Below are positions 26,101 through 36,959 of a stretch of 64,000 nucleotides of DNA, one piece after another. The stretch spans positions 2,480,001 to 2,544,000 of the forward strand of contig JAEILZ010000008.1 in assembly GCA_018873225.1 (NCBI GenBank). The letters run 5' to 3'. The translations under genes were made by a program, and so were the position numbers. Under the pieces are notes generated by a model. That model worked only from the letters and a program-made list of their open reading frames with translations. It did no database searches and was not told where the DNA came from. The first letter of the stretch is position 1, and every line of letters starts with the position of its first letter. This DNA is from [Phialemoniopsis] sp. UDSM-2020 (lineage: Eukaryota > Ascomycota > Sordariomycetes > Thyridiales > Thyridiaceae).

Positions 26101-29100
26101 GATATTCCTGTCCTCGACTTCCATCTGTGGTGCATACTTGTCGGATACATCGAGAGATGAGGCCGATACCTCGAGCAAGGTACTCTGCCATCCCGCATGA
26201 TGAAGCCCTTGAGGACGAGCTGAGAGTGGTTCTCGACCAAGTGGCGAAAATACTCTGCGCTTCTCGAACCGACCCGCCCAAGCGATGTGACCAAGCGCCT
26301 GTTCTGCATGTCGATGCATGGAGAAGACTGTGATATCGCAGTGCCGTCATCATGAATGGCTGGATCGAGGGCTCGCCGACCTTCTAGAACCCCGTCCAGA
26401 GGGTCCCCGCGCTGCAACACGGCAGTCTCAGATGCTGTCTCGTAGGTTGATTCTCATCAAACTGTGACAAGAACCGCCTCCGTGCAGCATATTCTGGCAC
26501 CTGACTTTCCCTCACTAGAAGCACCCCAGTCCAGAAGGCCAATGGCAATTGCGTTGGACGACCTCCGAGTGAGGGAATTATGCTCCTGGTTTTTGTCCGC
26601 GTTCATATGACGCGTTGCAGCCATGTCGTGATGGACCCAGATACGACCGAATCGACAGCCAAGCATGGGGTTGTCGATCATCAGCAGGCTCTCTCGTGCT
26701 ACTGTGATGGGGTATTCCTGCCGAGCATGTTTCAACCGAAGTCATTTGGAGGAGAAGGCGAGCACGGACGGTTGCCAACGGTTCAAGAATGGGGAGAGAA
26801 TATGCCAGCCTTGATCTGGCAAAATGGTCTCGTCTTCAGTAAACGAAGGCTCTGTGCACGGCGCAGCGGCAGTCACAATCGTCCCTCTGTTCTCTTCACA
26901 AAGGCTTGCATGCCCCCTTTTCGCTTTTCAGGACGGGCAATCGACCGCACCATGACACCACCTTAGTCTTGTCTGGACTCGGTCTCGCTTGGACACAGTC
27001 CAAACGACGCTGGCGAGCTAACAACAATAAGAGTGCTCATTCAGAGGATTCCCCAGCTGGAAACCTGTGAGATATACCAGTTACCGGATCCCTCAATTGA
27101 CAGACTACTGGATTTGTTGAAAACCCGGCTCCTACTTGGTCGTTGACTTCAAAGACTCGCGGAGCTCACACGTGTTGCAGCCTAAGGTAGACAAGCCTTG
27201 GGTGTCACTGAAATAAAGAAGACAGTGAACGAACATACTTACAGCATATGAAACGTATCTACACATAGCCGTCCATTTCGGCGAAAACGGCAAGCTCAAA
27301 GACGATCAGAAGCCACCTGAAAATGGCGATGGGGAAAAACGTTGGTTCAGCTCTTGGGAAAAGGGCCGGTGGGCATGGTCAAACTTTGTAAATTGGGGGT
27401 CTCAATTGCGGGCAAGACACCCTGACGATCTCAATGGACTTGAGGAGAAGATCAGCCCAGCACTTGCAAAGCAAAATATGCTAGATGCCCAAGCTGCCCA
27501 AGACGCCTTGGTACTCTGTACGAAGACTGGTGCATCCACTTGACCGTCTGGAAGAATCATGAGAATGCTCTCGACGACTGACAACGTGATGAAGCTCGGT
27601 CGCGTGATCCGTGGCCGGGGTTCATAACCCAAGGGTCTAGACAACCGAAATGAGGGGTACGTGCATTGCTAAGTGCAGGATCGCGCACCAACGGCCCGGT
27701 GTTAATGCCTGCTTTTGCACCAGACCGCAGTGCCATGGCTGGGCAAAAGGGCAGTTTATCGCAGAAGTGCTGACGGACAGGCAAATGCCTATCATATGCT
27801 TGGTGCATCAAGCGAGGCGGACCCGGACTCTTCCTTTTCGAGTCTCCCCGCCGAATGTCCTGCATGAAGCGGAGAGAATGTTGGTGAAGTGTTCAAGTTT
27901 GGACCGTCAAACGGTCGTCATGGAAGAGAAACACAACCAAGGAAATCTTCATAATGTATTCGCGCCTCAGACAGAGCACATGACGCTCATGTGCAACGCC
28001 GATGTGTATGCAGATCTGCCATACCATGGCTAGTATCAGCTAGATTGCGACGACTCTGTACTCCGTATGCACCTGGGCGCGCCTTATCGGGCTTCCTGAT
28101 AAGGCCACGGTAACAAGACGGTCAATGAACTGGAAACACGGCAAGGTGATTGCCAAGACGATCTCCATCAGCCCCATCCGCAAGCCCACCAAGGAAGCTA
28201 GCGTACCCATTCGCGGGACCTGATGATCAGTTCCAGAGACGCACGGCGGCTGAATTAGGGGGGTTTTGCGGCTTTGTCTTTTTGGGAGGAGGGGGGAAGG
28301 ACAATGAAGAGAGGGGACTCAGCCTGTCTAGCTGGAGCTGCAGTCATGAACTCTCTCAGCTTTCTGTCTATCGGCGATGCCGTCGCGACGACTGAATTAG
28401 ACAGAGTTGTAGGACTAGAGGAAAAGCTTATCAGGTATTCTTTGCGGGGAAAACAGAGAGTGAAATCGAAGAGGGAGTGGCATGGAGGGAGATGACTGAC
28501 GACGCCGGCGAAGCGCCACGAGCGCATACGTACGGTATGGCGTAGTTACCCATGGCACCTCTGCTTGGGCTTGAATGTTTAGCAGACCACACCACCAGCA
28601 CCCCTCCTTTACTCCGCACCGAACGGAGAGCACATGTAAAAAGGAATGAGGCTGAATGGTGATTGTGATTCGCCAGAGAGCGCTACTCTGCTTGGTCTGC
28701 AGAAAGGTGTGTGTGTGTGGGCTCAGCCTAGAACACAGACTCGGCCACCAACATAGACAAAACACATTCCGTCCCGCCGGCTCCGCCCATTTGTTAGTAG
28801 GCAGTCAATCCAAGACTCTTGGTGGTTGCTTGGTTGCTGAGGCACAGCCGGTCGGTCGGGAGAGGCCCTCACTCAGTCACTCAGTCAATCAGTCAATGTC
28901 AGATAGAGAAGAATAGTCGGTCGTGCTCTCCTGCCGATCGATCGTAAGCCACACACTGAGTACACGCATACAAACCCCTGTTACATGGCCCTTCCCCGCG
29001 GGAACGACGCTCAATTCCTCAGATCGTCCAGGCGAGGCTTTTTCTCCCCTCCTGTTGTGTGTGTGCATCTGTTGTTTATCTTGTGTATTTCCCTCACCAC

Positions 29101-29392
29101 CGACTCTTTGCCACGGCCGTTCGGCTCGAGATAAACCAGATGGCATCGTGAAATTTCGCAAGGCCCTTCCGTATATATATTTTTCGTATTCGCCTAGACC
29201 GACTCCGTATGTTGCTGGGGTAGTATTTCCAGATCCCGGCGGCTGACCTGCGAAGCGCGGCGGCGATAGCGCACCCTGCGCTTGTCGCATTTCTGCTCTC
29301 CGCCTTTTCCACTCCCCTGGCTTCCTCGCCGCCATTTTGCGTCCTGCAACCTCCGGACGACCCGGACTTTGCCTGGCGGGCGATTCCTCGTC
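17105..29392. other. 12.3-kb stretch without an intact gene
   Basis: No intact gene model is supported. From 17.1 to about 23.5 kb I see only short overlapping frames, GT-rich words and small tandem duplications (for example CCATGGCTGGC twice near 20338-20360). From 23.6 to 27.5 kb coding-like segments occur on the plus strand in changing frames (listed separately as a pseudogene). From 28.8 to 29.39 kb the plus strand becomes C/T-rich and is probably the long 5' UTR of the next gene. Two minus-strand frames near 19.8-20.4 kb have signal-peptide-like starts but no support beyond that. Confidence 0.4.
25901..27543 (+). pseudogene. Decayed protein gene, family unknown
   Basis: Protein-like segments follow each other on the plus strand in changing frames. 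25901-26198 is open from MQWNVADH. 26131-26355 contains EWFSTKWRKYSALLEP, with TGA at 26158 and 26221. 26348-26467 contains EWLDRGLADLLEPRPEGP. 26461-26940 contains IALDDLRVRELCSWFLSAF, with TGA at 26608, 26629 and 26812. 26970-27146 contains IYQLPDPSIDRLLDLLK. 27245-27543 has 98 open codons after a good acceptor (CTTACAG) and contains WFSSWEKGRWAWSNFVNW. Adjacent segments overlap in different frames, so introns cannot join them all; indels and nonsense changes are needed. All five internal stops are TGA. Coding-like pieces upstream (23.7-24.6 kb) may belong to the same gene. I do not recognise the family. Confidence 0.5.
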
Positions 29393-30889
29393 ATGATGGA
29401 GACCCATCACAAGATCACGAAGCCCCGGAGCAGGATGGTGAAGCCCATATTGAAGAAGCTGTCGCATTCGGAGAAGAACTCGCTCGACCTGGATCGCGGG
29501 TGGGATGAGCAGGCCGGAACCCATGGCTGGGGCGGCGGCGGCCTGTACGAGTCGGCGGGCGCTGGACGCTCTGCAAAGGACGTGAGTTTCATCTTTGGAG
29601 AGCCGACGGCGGCACCCGTCATGTCCTCGTCGGTGACGACGGGTGTGGGCGGCGGTCCCACGAGGCCGCGCTTCCAGCATGGCCGGTCGCCCAGCGGCAC
29701 CTCGCACGTCTCGGTCGCGACCAACGGCAGCGGCGGGCCTGGCAGGGCGGGCTCGTTTGTGCACCCGTTCCAGCAGACACCGCGCACGTCGACGCCGCCG
29801 CTGTTGTCGTACGCAAACTCGCTGGCCTCGTTTGACTGCGGGCCGCGCGACTACTCCCCCACGATCACCGAGAACGACGACGGCGACGACGACGGCCTTG
29901 ACCTCTCGGCCCCCGCCTCACTTTCCAATCAGCTGCACCACCACCACCGCGCCCACTCCTCCTCACTTTCGCAGTCAAATCTGCGCCGCCCCTCGATTGC
30001 GAGCCAGCGGACCTCCTCCTTCTCCGACGCCACTACCCCAGGTTCTGCCATCACTGGTTCGCAACCGCTCAGGATAAACACTAAGTCGGCCACTTCGAGG
30101 CGGGGTCCTGGCAAGCTCTCCTCAAGCTTATCTCATTCTGACCTTCACCTCAATCTCAACTTCAACCTCACATCGTCCGAGTCGCCCGTCTCATCTACTC
30201 TCAACGGCAACCCGGCCTTCTTCCCCACGTCGTCATCATCGCAGGCCCCCTCCTCATCCATCATCTCACCTGTATCCCTATCGGCATCCGTCGCACCAAT
30301 GTCACCACTACGCAGCTCCCTCGACGGCTTCCGCCTGCGGTCCCGCTCCGAGGTCGACACCTGGGACCGCGCCGATACTGTCCGCGAGGCCCGCCGTCGC
30401 TTCGAGGAGCGCGAGCGCGCTAAGGAGGAGAAGCGCGAGCGAGAGGCCTCGAAGAAGCAGGAGCGCCGCGAGCAAAGAGAGGCCAAAGTACTCGAGAAGG
30501 CCCACGCTGCCCAAATACGCAAGAACTCGCGCAGCAGCACCGACATCCAGGGCATGGCCGGCGCCCTGCCACGACGCCCTCCCCCAGCCGCCTCCAAGGC
30601 CAGCTCGCGCCGTGGCTCGAGCGCCGCCGCCAACAAGCTGAGCAGCGACAGCAGCGGCATCGGCCTGGTGGGCACCATGTCGGCCGACGAGAAGCGCGTC
30701 GACTTCCTCAGCAGCAACTACGACAGCGTCGAGGGCGGGCGGACTCCACGCTTAGGCGGCATCGATGATGTGCACTTCCAGTCGGCGGGCCCGCGAGGCG
30801 GCGCGTCCGCCAAGCGCAAGACGCAGGGCTACTGGACGGGGTTCATCCTATGGCTGCGCACGCGGCTCTTCCGCCTGGGCAAGACCTAG
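29393..30889 (+). CDS. Conserved Ser-rich protein of unknown function, ends at an in-frame TAG
   Basis: From the ATG pair at 29393/29396 one exon encodes 498 aa up to TAG at 30887. The N-terminus is basic and contains MVKPILKKLSHSEKNSLDL, which I associate with an uncharacterised Sordariomycete family; a start at that Met (29435) is also possible. The middle is Ser/Thr/Pro-rich and disordered, with HPFQQTPRTSTPPL and a YSPTITENDD segment. Residues about 330-385 form a highly charged Arg/Glu/Lys helix, a likely coiled coil. The end holds an aromatic and hydrophobic patch (WTGFILWLRTRLFRLG) that may bind membrane. The ATG at 29282 is less likely because the 37 added codons resemble leader sequence. 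After the TAG the same frame stays open for 69 coding-like codons (separate entry), so this may be a truncated form. Confidence 0.75.
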   Translation: MMETHHKITKPRSRMVKPILKKLSHSEKNSLDLDRGWDEQAGTHGWGGGGLYESAGAGRSAKDVSFIFGEPTAAPVMSSSVTTGVGGGPTRPRFQHGRSPSGTSHVSVATNGSGGPGRAGSFVHPFQQTPRTSTPPLLSYANSLASFDCGPRDYSPTITENDDGDDDGLDLSAPASLSNQLHHHHRAHSSSLSQSNLRRPSIASQRTSSFSDATTPGSAITGSQPLRINTKSATSRRGPGKLSSSLSHSDLHLNLNFNLTSSESPVSSTLNGNPAFFPTSSSSQAPSSSIISPVSLSASVAPMSPLRSSLDGFRLRSRSEVDTWDRADTVREARRRFEERERAKEEKREREASKKQERREQREAKVLEKAHAAQIRKNSRSSTDIQGMAGALPRRPPPAASKASSRRGSSAAANKLSSDSSGIGLVGTMSADEKRVDFLSSNYDSVEGGRTPRLGGIDDVHFQSAGPRGGASAKRKTQGYWTGFILWLRTRLFRLGKT

Positions 30890-31099
30890 AAAGTCCACTC
30901 CCGGGCCAAGAAGGCGCGGGGCTGGTTTCGCTTCGGCGGCGGCGGCGGAGGAGGTTGGGCCTCGTCGTCGGCATCCTCAAACACGACACGGAACAATGAG
31001 CCGTCCGAGTTTGAGAAGATGTGGATGCTCAACAGCCCCTTTGAGAGGTTCAACCCGCCGTCGGCGTACGCGACTGGTGCTGACGCGCTGCGTTGGTGA
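30890..31099 (+). other. In-frame coding-like continuation after TAG
   Basis: Directly after the TAG at 30887-30889 the frame continues for 69 codons to TGA at 31097. It starts with a basic patch (KVHSRAKKARGWFRFGG), then a Gly run, a Ser/Thr run and a structured-looking end containing EFEKMWMLNSPFERFNPP. Codons are GC-rich at third positions like the gene before it. No GT-AG pair that removes the stop and keeps the frame is visible; the only short candidate (GTTCATCC to ACCTAG, 49 nt) shifts the frame. Readthrough, a nonsense mutation or a sequence error would each explain this. Confidence 0.55.
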
Positions 31100-32079
31100 G
31101 CGATGACAGCTATTATGAAAATTCCCACCACAGTCAAGAGGTTCGATCTCACAACAACGGACCTCATATACGACACACAAGATTTCCCCTCACCTTTTTC
31201 CAACCTCTACATCTCATATAGATCAGAAAGAGGAACCTGACGGGGCTTCTCGATCTTTCCTACGACTCACCAGCATACAACAACTGCATGGGTGGTTTTC
31301 CAACAAACCGGCATTTTGGCTGGTTTTCCCGACCTTGATTTTGACTGCGAAGCATTTGATGATATACGAAAAGAGATACCTTGTTTTTAACGACGACTGC
31401 TCTTCTTGCATTTGGACCAGGCCTCGGCAACTTGGCCAGCGAAGGGGCTTTGACCCCTGAGGAAAGGCGTTTTGAGGGCGTTGAGTACGCGTGCGCACTC
31501 CGAGAGAGTTGGACGAGAGTCTCAGAGGCATAGCCTGTGGCTTGTCGTCGTGCACCTCCTTTTTTGCATTTTGCGTGCATTTTTTCGATGGAAACTCCAG
31601 GGTACAAGTGGTTCCCGGATCTTGGCCACCAGGTTGGGGTAACGCCTATAGGGAACCTGGCACGTCTTGGGGATAGAGATGGCATTGGATCGAGGAAGAG
31701 GAATTGATCTAGGTCTCTCAACGAGATCTGAAGAGGGAGCCTGTTGAACTTTGGTCTTTTCAGGCCGAGTTACCTGACTAGATGGATGGACACAGGCACA
31801 TTTTTGAAGAGAGCGAGTCTTGCGCACATGGTTTGATAGCTTCCCGACAGGGATAGCTTTTTTGCAATGCGAACGATTGCCAGCTTTTCACATACAAAGC
31901 TTTGAAGAAAACCATCTTCCACATTTGATTCACACCGTGACCTGCGCTGTTTGTCTGAATATGTATTCCTGACGGTTATTCTCCGTGCTGACTATTCCGC
32001 ACTTTCTATGCATCAGTGTAATCTTCCTAGTAAGACGACGCTATCGTGACAAATCAAACAAACCCCCCTTTCCTCCCAC
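31100..32079. other. Intergenic between convergent genes
   Basis: About 980 bases between the Ser-rich protein gene (plus) and the enoyl-CoA hydratase gene (minus). T-rich runs and AT-rich ends fit 3' UTRs from both sides. No ORF looks coding. Confidence 0.4.
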
Positions 32080-33003
32080 TTACAACTTGGCCTTGGCCTT
32101 CTCCAGCACCTGCGTGTCCCACCACGGCCAGATAGCAGGGTGGTCCTCCTCCATCGTGCCCTGGAACCGCGCGGGCCTCTTCTCCCGGAAGCTGTCCACC
32201 CCTTCCTTCATGTCCCGCCCGTTGAACATGTCGAATAGGACGCTGCTCTCGAGCAGGTGCGCCTCCTCGGGCGACCCGGGGCCCAGGTACATCATGTCGC
32301 GCATCACTTTGGTGCTCACGAGGCTCGTCTCCTTGGCGATGCCCTCGGCGATCCGCAGCGCCGTCGGCACGACCTGGTCCGGCGCCACGACCTCGCCGAA
32401 CAGACCGTCGACGAGCTTGTGCGTCGCGCCGACGACCTCGCCCGTCGTGACGAGGTGTAGGGCGCGCGCGGCGCCGATGAGCCGCGGCAGGAAGAAGGAG
32501 CTGCAGGCCTCCATGGCGATGCCGCGGCGCGCGAACACGAAGCCCAGCTTGGCCTTTTCGCTGACGACGCGCACGCTCGCGGGCAGGACCATGGTCATGC
32601 CCACGCCCACGGCGTTGCCGTTGACCGCCGCCACGATGGGCTTGTTGCAGCGGTACATGGCGAGGCCGACGATGCCGCCCGTGTCGCGGTAGGCCTCCCT
32701 CGAGTCGTCACCCGTGCCGAAGCCGATGTCGAGGTCGGCGCCGGGGCAAAAGGTGCGGTTGGTCTGGTCGGAGCCCGTGAGCACGATGGCGCGGACGCGC
32801 GGGTCGGCGGAGAGCAGGGCGAAGGCCTTGGCGAGGGAGTGGGCCATGGCCGTGGTGAAGGCGTTCTTTTGCTTGGGCCGGTTCAGGATGACGAGGATGA
32901 CCGGGGTCGGGTCCGGGGACGAGGCCGGGTGGTGCGAGAGCTTGATGTCCTGGAGGGCGAGGGTGTTGTAGCTCTTGGGGAGCTCCATCTTGGGTGGTGC
33001 CAT
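32080..33003 (-). CDS. Enoyl-CoA hydratase/isomerase, probably peroxisomal
   Basis: A single exon encodes 307 aa of the crotonase fold. Visible features are an NRPKQKNAF opening strand, the CoA/oxyanion segment FCPGADL near residue 88, the second oxyanion turn NGNAVGVGMTM near 129-139, and a KLGFVFARRGI segment typical of delta3,delta2-enoyl-CoA isomerase-like proteins. The C-terminus is AKL, a variant PTS1 peroxisomal signal (the consensus SKL group allows A at the first position). The likely role is beta-oxidation of unsaturated or chain-shortened acyl-CoA; hydratase and isomerase activities cannot be separated by eye. The start at 33003 has MAPPKMELPKSY. It is convergent with the Ser-rich protein gene and in tandem with the beta-flanking gene. 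Confidence 0.88.
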   Translation of the reverse strand: MAPPKMELPKSYNTLALQDIKLSHHPASSPDPTPVILVILNRPKQKNAFTTAMAHSLAKAFALLSADPRVRAIVLTGSDQTNRTFCPGADLDIGFGTGDDSREAYRDTGGIVGLAMYRCNKPIVAAVNGNAVGVGMTMVLPASVRVVSEKAKLGFVFARRGIAMEACSSFFLPRLIGAARALHLVTTGEVVGATHKLVDGLFGEVVAPDQVVPTALRIAEGIAKETSLVSTKVMRDMMYLGPGSPEEAHLLESSVLFDMFNGRDMKEGVDSFREKRPARFQGTMEEDHPAIWPWWDTQVLEKAKAKL

Positions 33004-33527
33004 GATGTGGTGTCCGGGAGTCTGGGCGGATGAGATTGGGATGGGATGTATTATTGGTGTGTTGATCTCATGAGATTAGTTATGAACATCTACGGTATTC
33101 AAAATCAAGCATAAAGTATAGTAAGATGTTGTTTCGTTACGATGGGCGTGAATGGGTCGGTGTAAGTCCTGATCGTTTGTGGGGGAGCAGCACTAGCCCC
33201 AGATGCCGAGGTTCGTTCAGTGGGTCTCCCTGCAAGCAATCTTCCCGCGGCTTATGAGCGGTTGGACTGCATTCCATGCACTGGCAACGTCTCACTGAAG
33301 TCAACTTCTATTGTCATTTGCGGCTCACGATGGTGTTGCGAATGTATTTACTTGTGTAACTGTGTCATTCGGTCGGGGAAGGCTGGCTCAGGGATCCCCA
33401 TGCCACCCAGGGCAAGTATTGATCGCTCAAAACTCGGCAAAAGCTCTAGCTTCCCCCCCAAGCATACCAAAAATTAGGTAGGTTAGCCTAGTAAGAGATG
33501 CTCTACTTGATGGAATCCGCCAAGTCA
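33004..33527. other. Intergenic upstream of the enoyl-CoA hydratase gene
   Basis: 524 bases holding the promoter of the enoyl-CoA gene (minus) and the 3' UTR of the beta-flanking gene (minus). The stretch next to the start is AT-rich. A CCGAGG word, the core of fatty-acid response elements bound by FarA/FarB in fungi, occurs near 33207-33212, about 200 bases upstream of the start. One match of this length is weak evidence. Confidence 0.35.
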
Positions 33528-34161
33528 TCACATAAACTTGCTTGCCAGTCCCAAGAGACCGCCAGGTCCGCTCGACGCACCGCCGGTCTGACCCTTCATG
33601 TACATCTTGAGCGCCATCTCGCCGGCCTGCATGATGGCCGATTCCTTGGAGGACTCGGATGAGACTTTGCCTTGGGATGCCTTCTGGTCGAACAGCTAGG
33701 AAAGACGCAGGTTAGTCTGGATGTTTTCGATCTGCATCATGATCAAAGGTCACCTACCTTGCTTGCCTCACTCATGGCAAGTCCGATGAAGGCGCTCTTG
33801 CTCTGGCTGCCCTGGGTCTCTCCACCCGAGAACATCTTGAGGGCTTGCATGGCGGCGGCGGCACCCATGCCTCCAGATGTGGCTTCGTGGGGTTCCTCGG
33901 CGCTTCCAAAGAACTTTTGATGGTTACGGACGGCGTCTGAGCAGAGTAATAAGCCAAACTGACTCATATTTGATGAATAGTAACGTGATACGCACCTTCC
34001 TCGTCAATGTCCTCCTGCTCGAGGCGGCTCTTGTTCTGGCCGATGGCATTCAGGATACCGCCAAACAGGCTGGTGTCTCCAGAATCTCCGGCATGGCGAG
34101 AGGCCGTCTCTGCGGCGCCGCGCAGTTCCTCGTCATCTTCGTGGCGGTAGTTGTCAAACAT
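33528..34161 (-). CDS. Beta-flanking-type small protein
   Basis: Three exons, complement(33528..33695, 33758..33936, 33996..34161), encode 170 aa; introns are 62 and 59 nt with GTAGGT and GTGCGT donors, and phases match. The N-terminus (MFDNYRHEDDEELRGA) is acidic. The body is Ala/Gly/Met-rich with repeated GGMGAAAAMQALKMF and GEMALKMYMKG helices and an end reading GLLGLASKFM. This organisation matches the fungal family annotated as beta-flanking protein or a DUF of unknown function. Its cellular role is not known to me. An in-frame ATG at 34239 exists but would add 26 residues of UTR-like sequence. It diverges from NOP7 across about 790 bp. Confidence 0.8.
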
Positions 34162-34952
34162 GGTGGCGAGATGTTCAGAAAGTTTGCAAGATGATGATGC
34201 AATTTGTTCGGTGTTCACCGTCTTACACGACCAAGTCACTTGGTGAGGGGCTTTTAAATAGTGAGCTGCTGCGGGGTGAACGAAGCTCCAGCTTGAAATA
34301 GACCTAGCAATCCAGGGAAAAGGACCTATTGCAGAGCTTTGCCTCAGGCCTGTTTTAATGTCGGGCTCTTATGCAGGGTACGCGTTTCACTGGCCTGTAG
34401 GCAAGAGGTAGGGAATCATATCTATTGGATAACGTCATGACAAACGTCAACAAGTGATGGTTTGTTTCGAGTTGCGGTGTCTGCTTCTCCACTGGGAGGC
34501 CAGGGTATTGACAATGCTCGGCGTCTTGTCTATGCAATTGACTCGACATGACTCTGCCACTCATTCAAATCAATACGTACACTGCTGAAGACGGTCATTT
34601 CGTCTTTATACCGTATAGTCATGATAGCTAGACTCAATCGAGCTTTGCAATTGTATGGGTGCGTTTGCTAGTGTTGGGTGCTTGGGAGACTGATCCTGCG
34701 AGACAGATAAGCAGCGATAAGCCCTGAAAAAGCAGCATCTGGGGTCCATTCCAGTCGACTTGGCAGGCCAAAACTCCACTACGCTCCACCAGTGGGCCAC
34801 CTAGAGCTTGATTGGAGAGCGGTCAGCGACGGCAATAAAGTTTTTTGACTGGCCAGCAGAAAAAAAAAGTTCACCGCAAATGCCCCGCCGCTGCTTCTGG
34901 ATCGCCTCTCCAAGCACGACCAGCGACAAAATTCGTTTCGCAAGTCAACACC
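34162..34952. promoter_or_regulatory. Divergent upstream region, beta-flanking gene and NOP7
   Basis: About 790 bases. Close to NOP7 there is a poly-A run (34861-34869) and an AAAGTTTTTTGAC block (34837-34849), in line with the A/T tracts common upstream of ribosome-biogenesis genes. The reading frame of NOP7 is open back to 34845, but the upstream Met lies in this A-run and is less likely. No further gene. Confidence 0.4.
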
Positions 34953-36959
34953 ATGGGTCGCATCAAGAAGAAGGGCCAGGCCGGCTCGGCCAAGAACTAT
35001 ATCACACGGACACAGGCCGTCAAGAAATTGCAGATCAGCCTGCCCGATTTCCGAAAACTGTGCATCTGGAAGGGCATCTATCCGCGAGAGCCCAGGAACA
35101 AGAAGAAGGTCTCCAAGTCGGCTTCTGCTGCCTCGACCTTCTACTACACCAAGGACATCCAGTACCTACTTCACGAGCCGCTTCTTGCCAAGTTCCGCGA
35201 CCAGAAGGCCTTGGAAAAGAAGATTGCCAGGGCTCTCGGCAGAGGCGATGTGTCTGACGCCAAACGGTTGGAGCGCAATGCCGCCCGGCCAGAGAAGACG
35301 GGCAAGCCCAGGTACACCCTCGACCATGTCATCCGCGAGCGCTACCCAACTTTCATCGACGCCCTGAGGGATCTGGACGACTGCCTGTCAATGCTCTTTC
35401 TCTTTGCCAACCTGCCCTCGACCTCGACCGTTCCCGCCAAGATGATCGCCCGCTGCGAACGGCTCTGCCTTGAGTTCCAACACTACCTGATTGTCTCCCA
35501 CAGCCTGCGCAAGTCCTTCCTCTCAATCAAGGGTATCTACTACCAGGCCAACATTCAAGGCGAGGACATCCTCTGGCTCGTCCCTTACAAATTCAACCAG
35601 AGGGTCGTAGGCGACATCGACTTCCGCATCATGGGCACCTTTATCGAGTTCTACATGACCCTGCTCGGCTTCATCAACTTCCGTCTCTACACCTCGATCG
35701 GTCTCAAGTACCCTCCCAAGTTTGACCAGACCAAGGACGAGCAAGGTGGCGAGCTTGGCGCTTTCACTCTCGAGGGCGTCAATCTGGTGGCCAAGGATGG
35801 CGAGACCAAGACGCTGACCAATGGTGCCTCGGAGCACGGCCCCGACCCGAAGGTGCAGGCTGAGGTTAACAAGCTGGTCAAGGAGCTCAAGAGCGCCGAG
35901 GCCGCAGACGAGTCCTCCAAGTCTGCCGAGACAGATGCCGACGAGGAGCAGCAGACTGAGACAATTGACAAGTTCGAAGTGGCTGTTGCTGGTGGCGACG
36001 TGCTGCCGCAGCCAACCTACAGCTCCAACGATGGCTCTTCGCTATTCTCAAAATGCACGTTCTTCCTCTCCCGAGAAACACCCCGTCAGCCGCTCGAGTT
36101 CATCCTCAAGGCGTTTGGCTGCAAGCGTGTGGGTTGGGACTCGGTGCTGGGCGAGGGTGCCTTCACCCACGACGAGTCGGACCCCACGATCACCCACCAG
36201 ATCGTTGATCGACCTGTGGTTCAAGCCTCTATGGACGCGAATGGGGATGGCGAAGACAACCAGACCTCACAAAAGCTTGGTCCCAACCAGCGGGTGCCCG
36301 GCAGGATATACGTCCAGCCCCAGTGGGTATGGGACAGCGCCAATGATGAGGAACTCAAGAGCCCAGATCTGTACGCGCCGGGTGCTCAACTTCCTCCCCA
36401 TCTGAGTCCCTTCGTCAGGAGTGTCCAGGGTCAATATGACCCGACAATGCCGCTGGAGGAGCAGGAGACCGAGGCTGAGGCTCTCGGTGCCGACAGCGAC
36501 ATGGATGAAGACGAGGAGGAGGCTGACGAAGATGACCTCGCCGTCAAAGCTATTGAAGATGGCGACAACGACATGGACATCGCTGAGACCGACGAAGACG
36601 AGGATGACGATGGTTCATTCGGCGGCTTCTCCGGGGACGAGGAAGAAGCCGAGGACAACTCGGATGACGAGGCGATCCAGCGGCAGCGCGAGCTGGAGGC
36701 CGAGCTGACGGGCAAGCCGGTCAAGACCAAGGAGCAGGACGCCAAGTCCAAGGCCAAGGCGGAGGCCAAGAAGGCGCTGGCCAAGAGGAACAAGGAGGAA
36801 GAGGAGGAGCTGGAGCGGGCCAAGGGCATGCTGCCCAAGAAGAAGAGGAAGCTGTACGAGCAGATGATCTACACCAACAAGAAGAAGAGCGCCGAGGACG
36901 AGAAGCTGCGCTCCAAGAGGAGAAAGCTCGAGAAGCAGCTGGGCAAGGGTGCTGCTTAG
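34953..36959 (+). CDS. NOP7: Pescadillo homologue NOP7, 60S ribosome biogenesis
   Basis: A single exon encodes 668 aa. It acts in the nucleolus in the PeBoW complex (Nop7-Erb1-Ytm1), needed for 27S pre-rRNA processing and 60S assembly. The N-terminus [17 protein letters not shown] is the family hallmark, followed by the pescadillo domain (to about residue 290) with [13 protein letters not shown] and RFYM-type helices. A BRCT domain runs from about 360 ([18 protein letters not shown]) to about 470 ([14 protein letters not shown]), interrupted by a family-typical insert. An acidic region (about 510-580) and a Lys/Glu-rich coiled-coil tail with a likely nuclear signal (KKKRKLYEQ) follow. The start at 34953 (ACACCATGG, a strong context) is preferred to the upstream in-frame Met at 34845. 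Confidence 0.95.
   Translation: MGRIKKKGQAGSAKNYITRTQAVKKLQISLPDFRKLCIWKGIYPREPRNKKKVSKSASAASTFYYTKDIQYLLHEPLLAKFRDQKALEKKIARALGRGDVSDAKRLERNAARPEKTGKPRYTLDHVIRERYPTFIDALRDLDDCLSMLFLFANLPSTSTVPAKMIARCERLCLEFQHYLIVSHSLRKSFLSIKGIYYQANIQGEDILWLVPYKFNQRVVGDIDFRIMGTFIEFYMTLLGFINFRLYTSIGLKYPPKFDQTKDEQGGELGAFTLEGVNLVAKDGETKTLTNGASEHGPDPKVQAEVNKLVKELKSAEAADESSKSAETDADEEQQTETIDKFEVAVAGGDVLPQPTYSSNDGSSLFSKCTFFLSRETPRQPLEFILKAFGCKRVGWDSVLGEGAFTHDESDPTITHQIVDRPVVQASMDANGDGEDNQTSQKLGPNQRVPGRIYVQPQWVWDSANDEELKSPDLYAPGAQLPPHLSPFVRSVQGQYDPTMPLEEQETEAEALGADSDMDEDEEEADEDDLAVKAIEDGDNDMDIAETDEDEDDDGSFGGFSGDEEEAEDNSDDEAIQRQRELEAELTGKPVKTKEQDAKSKAKAEAKKALAKRNKEEEEELERAKGMLPKKKRKLYEQMIYTNKKKSAEDEKLRSKRRKLEKQLGKGAA

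Noticed and set aside
28860..28895. CAGTCA/CAGTCAAT short tandem words
   Set aside because: Only four to five imperfect units, no spacers; neither a CRISPR-like array nor a meaningful satellite.
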